From positions 1 to 41,342 of the forward strand of contig NZ_JACJPY010000035.1 in NCBI RefSeq assembly GCF_014696345.1: a stretch of 41,342 bases of DNA, read 5' to 3'. The notes beneath the pieces are model-generated. The model saw only the letters and a list, made by a program, of their open reading frames with translations, searched no databases and was not told the origin of the DNA. Both the position numbers and the translations under genes were made by a program. The stretch is from Pseudanabaena cinerea FACHB-1277 (GTDB lineage: Bacteria > Cyanobacteriota > Cyanobacteriia > Pseudanabaenales > Pseudanabaenaceae). This document shows, in pieces, positions 41,274 through 41,342 of the stretch (the first letter of the stretch is position 1; every line of letters starts with the position of its first letter).

Positions 41274-41342
41274 ATGAATAGCATTAATGACATATTACCG
41301 AAAGTAGCAACCAAGGCACAACAGAAATTTCTGTCAATCCTG
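41274..41342 (+). mobile_element. Transposase 5' end, cut by window edge
   Basis: From ATG 41274 the open frame reads MNSINDILPKVATKAQQKFL and then SIL to the window edge. This resembles the N-terminus of cyanobacterial DDE transposases of the IS4/IS701-like group (pattern xxAxKAQQxFxxIL). The upstream 70 bases (from about 41205) are AT-rich and may contain the left end of the insertion sequence, which cannot be confirmed without its right end. Confidence 0.5.

Noticed and set aside
1-41342. CRISPR array
   Set aside because: No regularly spaced direct repeats of 25-40 bases with unique spacers occur. The three 32-bp repeats at 0.8-2.0 kb are 300-800 bases apart and flank genes.
1-41342. HIP1 palindromes (GCGATCGC) as individual features
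   Set aside because: They are a genome-wide cyanobacterial oligonucleotide signature rather than discrete elements, so they were used only as a composition marker.

Overview
The window is cyanobacterial chromosome. The palindrome GCGATCGC (HIP1) recurs throughout, and the gene content includes rubredoxin RubA and Ycf48 (photosystem assembly), an NblS/Hik33-type sensor kinase, an NtcB-type LysR regulator, an HHL1-like protein, a VTE6/DUF92-type kinase and a UPF0284 (CobT-like) protein. The overall style fits a Pseudanabaena-like filamentous cyanobacterium, but that genus guess is inference. Most of the window is ordinary housekeeping sequence, with short accessory patches at the left edge, at about 10.9-13.2 kb and at the right edge.

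Layout. 0-2.55 kb: a membrane protein resembling the head of pentapeptide-repeat proteins, then three toxin-antitoxin cassettes in a row: DUF433/DUF5615 intact, a CopG-type antitoxin behind a BrnT-like toxin remnant, and a small antitoxin-like gene with a truncated PemK/MazF toxin. A 32-bp repeat lies at the left border and at each of the two junctions between cassettes. 2.5-5.7 kb: purN, bolA, a plsC-like acyltransferase and pyruvate kinase. 6.0-7.6 kb: rubA-ycf48 without the psbEFLJ genes that usually follow. 7.8-10.9 kb: an ABC1 kinase, a 51-residue DUF2256 protein and the UPF0284 protein. 11-13.2 kb: a low-HIP1 patch with a membrane protein, a non-coding stretch and a glycosyltransferase. 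13.3-16.3 kb: a three-gene ABC importer of the NMT1/THI5-SsuBC type. 16.6-21.3 kb: tRNA-Gly, tcdA, a large unknown membrane protein and nblS. 21.3-25.3 kb: ntcB with a TrpD2-like gene, then ECF transporter parts. 25.3-31.5 kb: aldose epimerase, fmt, HHL1-like, DUF92, EcfT-like, hemA and tRNA-Arg. 31.6-33.8 kb: LCP ligase and NDP-sugar pyrophosphorylase, divergent. 34-41.1 kb: a degenerate alpha/beta hydrolase and a TPR protein, then a cell-wall run (GerMN, NagZ-like, DacB) and an unknown membrane protein. The right edge cuts into what looks like a transposase gene.

How genes connect: RubA, Ycf48, NblS, HHL1-like, VTE6-like and HemA all touch photosynthesis or pigment supply. An HLR1-like element, the binding site of RpaB (the NblS partner), lies between rubA and the ABC1 kinase. 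LCP, sugar pyrophosphorylase, NagZ and DacB touch the cell envelope. The most unusual signals are the repeat-bordered toxin-antitoxin array with decayed toxins, exact 13-14 bp tandem duplications sitting on the stop codons of three genes, two MITE-like elements, and strong hairpins in both gaps of the ABC operon. All functional calls come from reading motifs by eye, without database searches.
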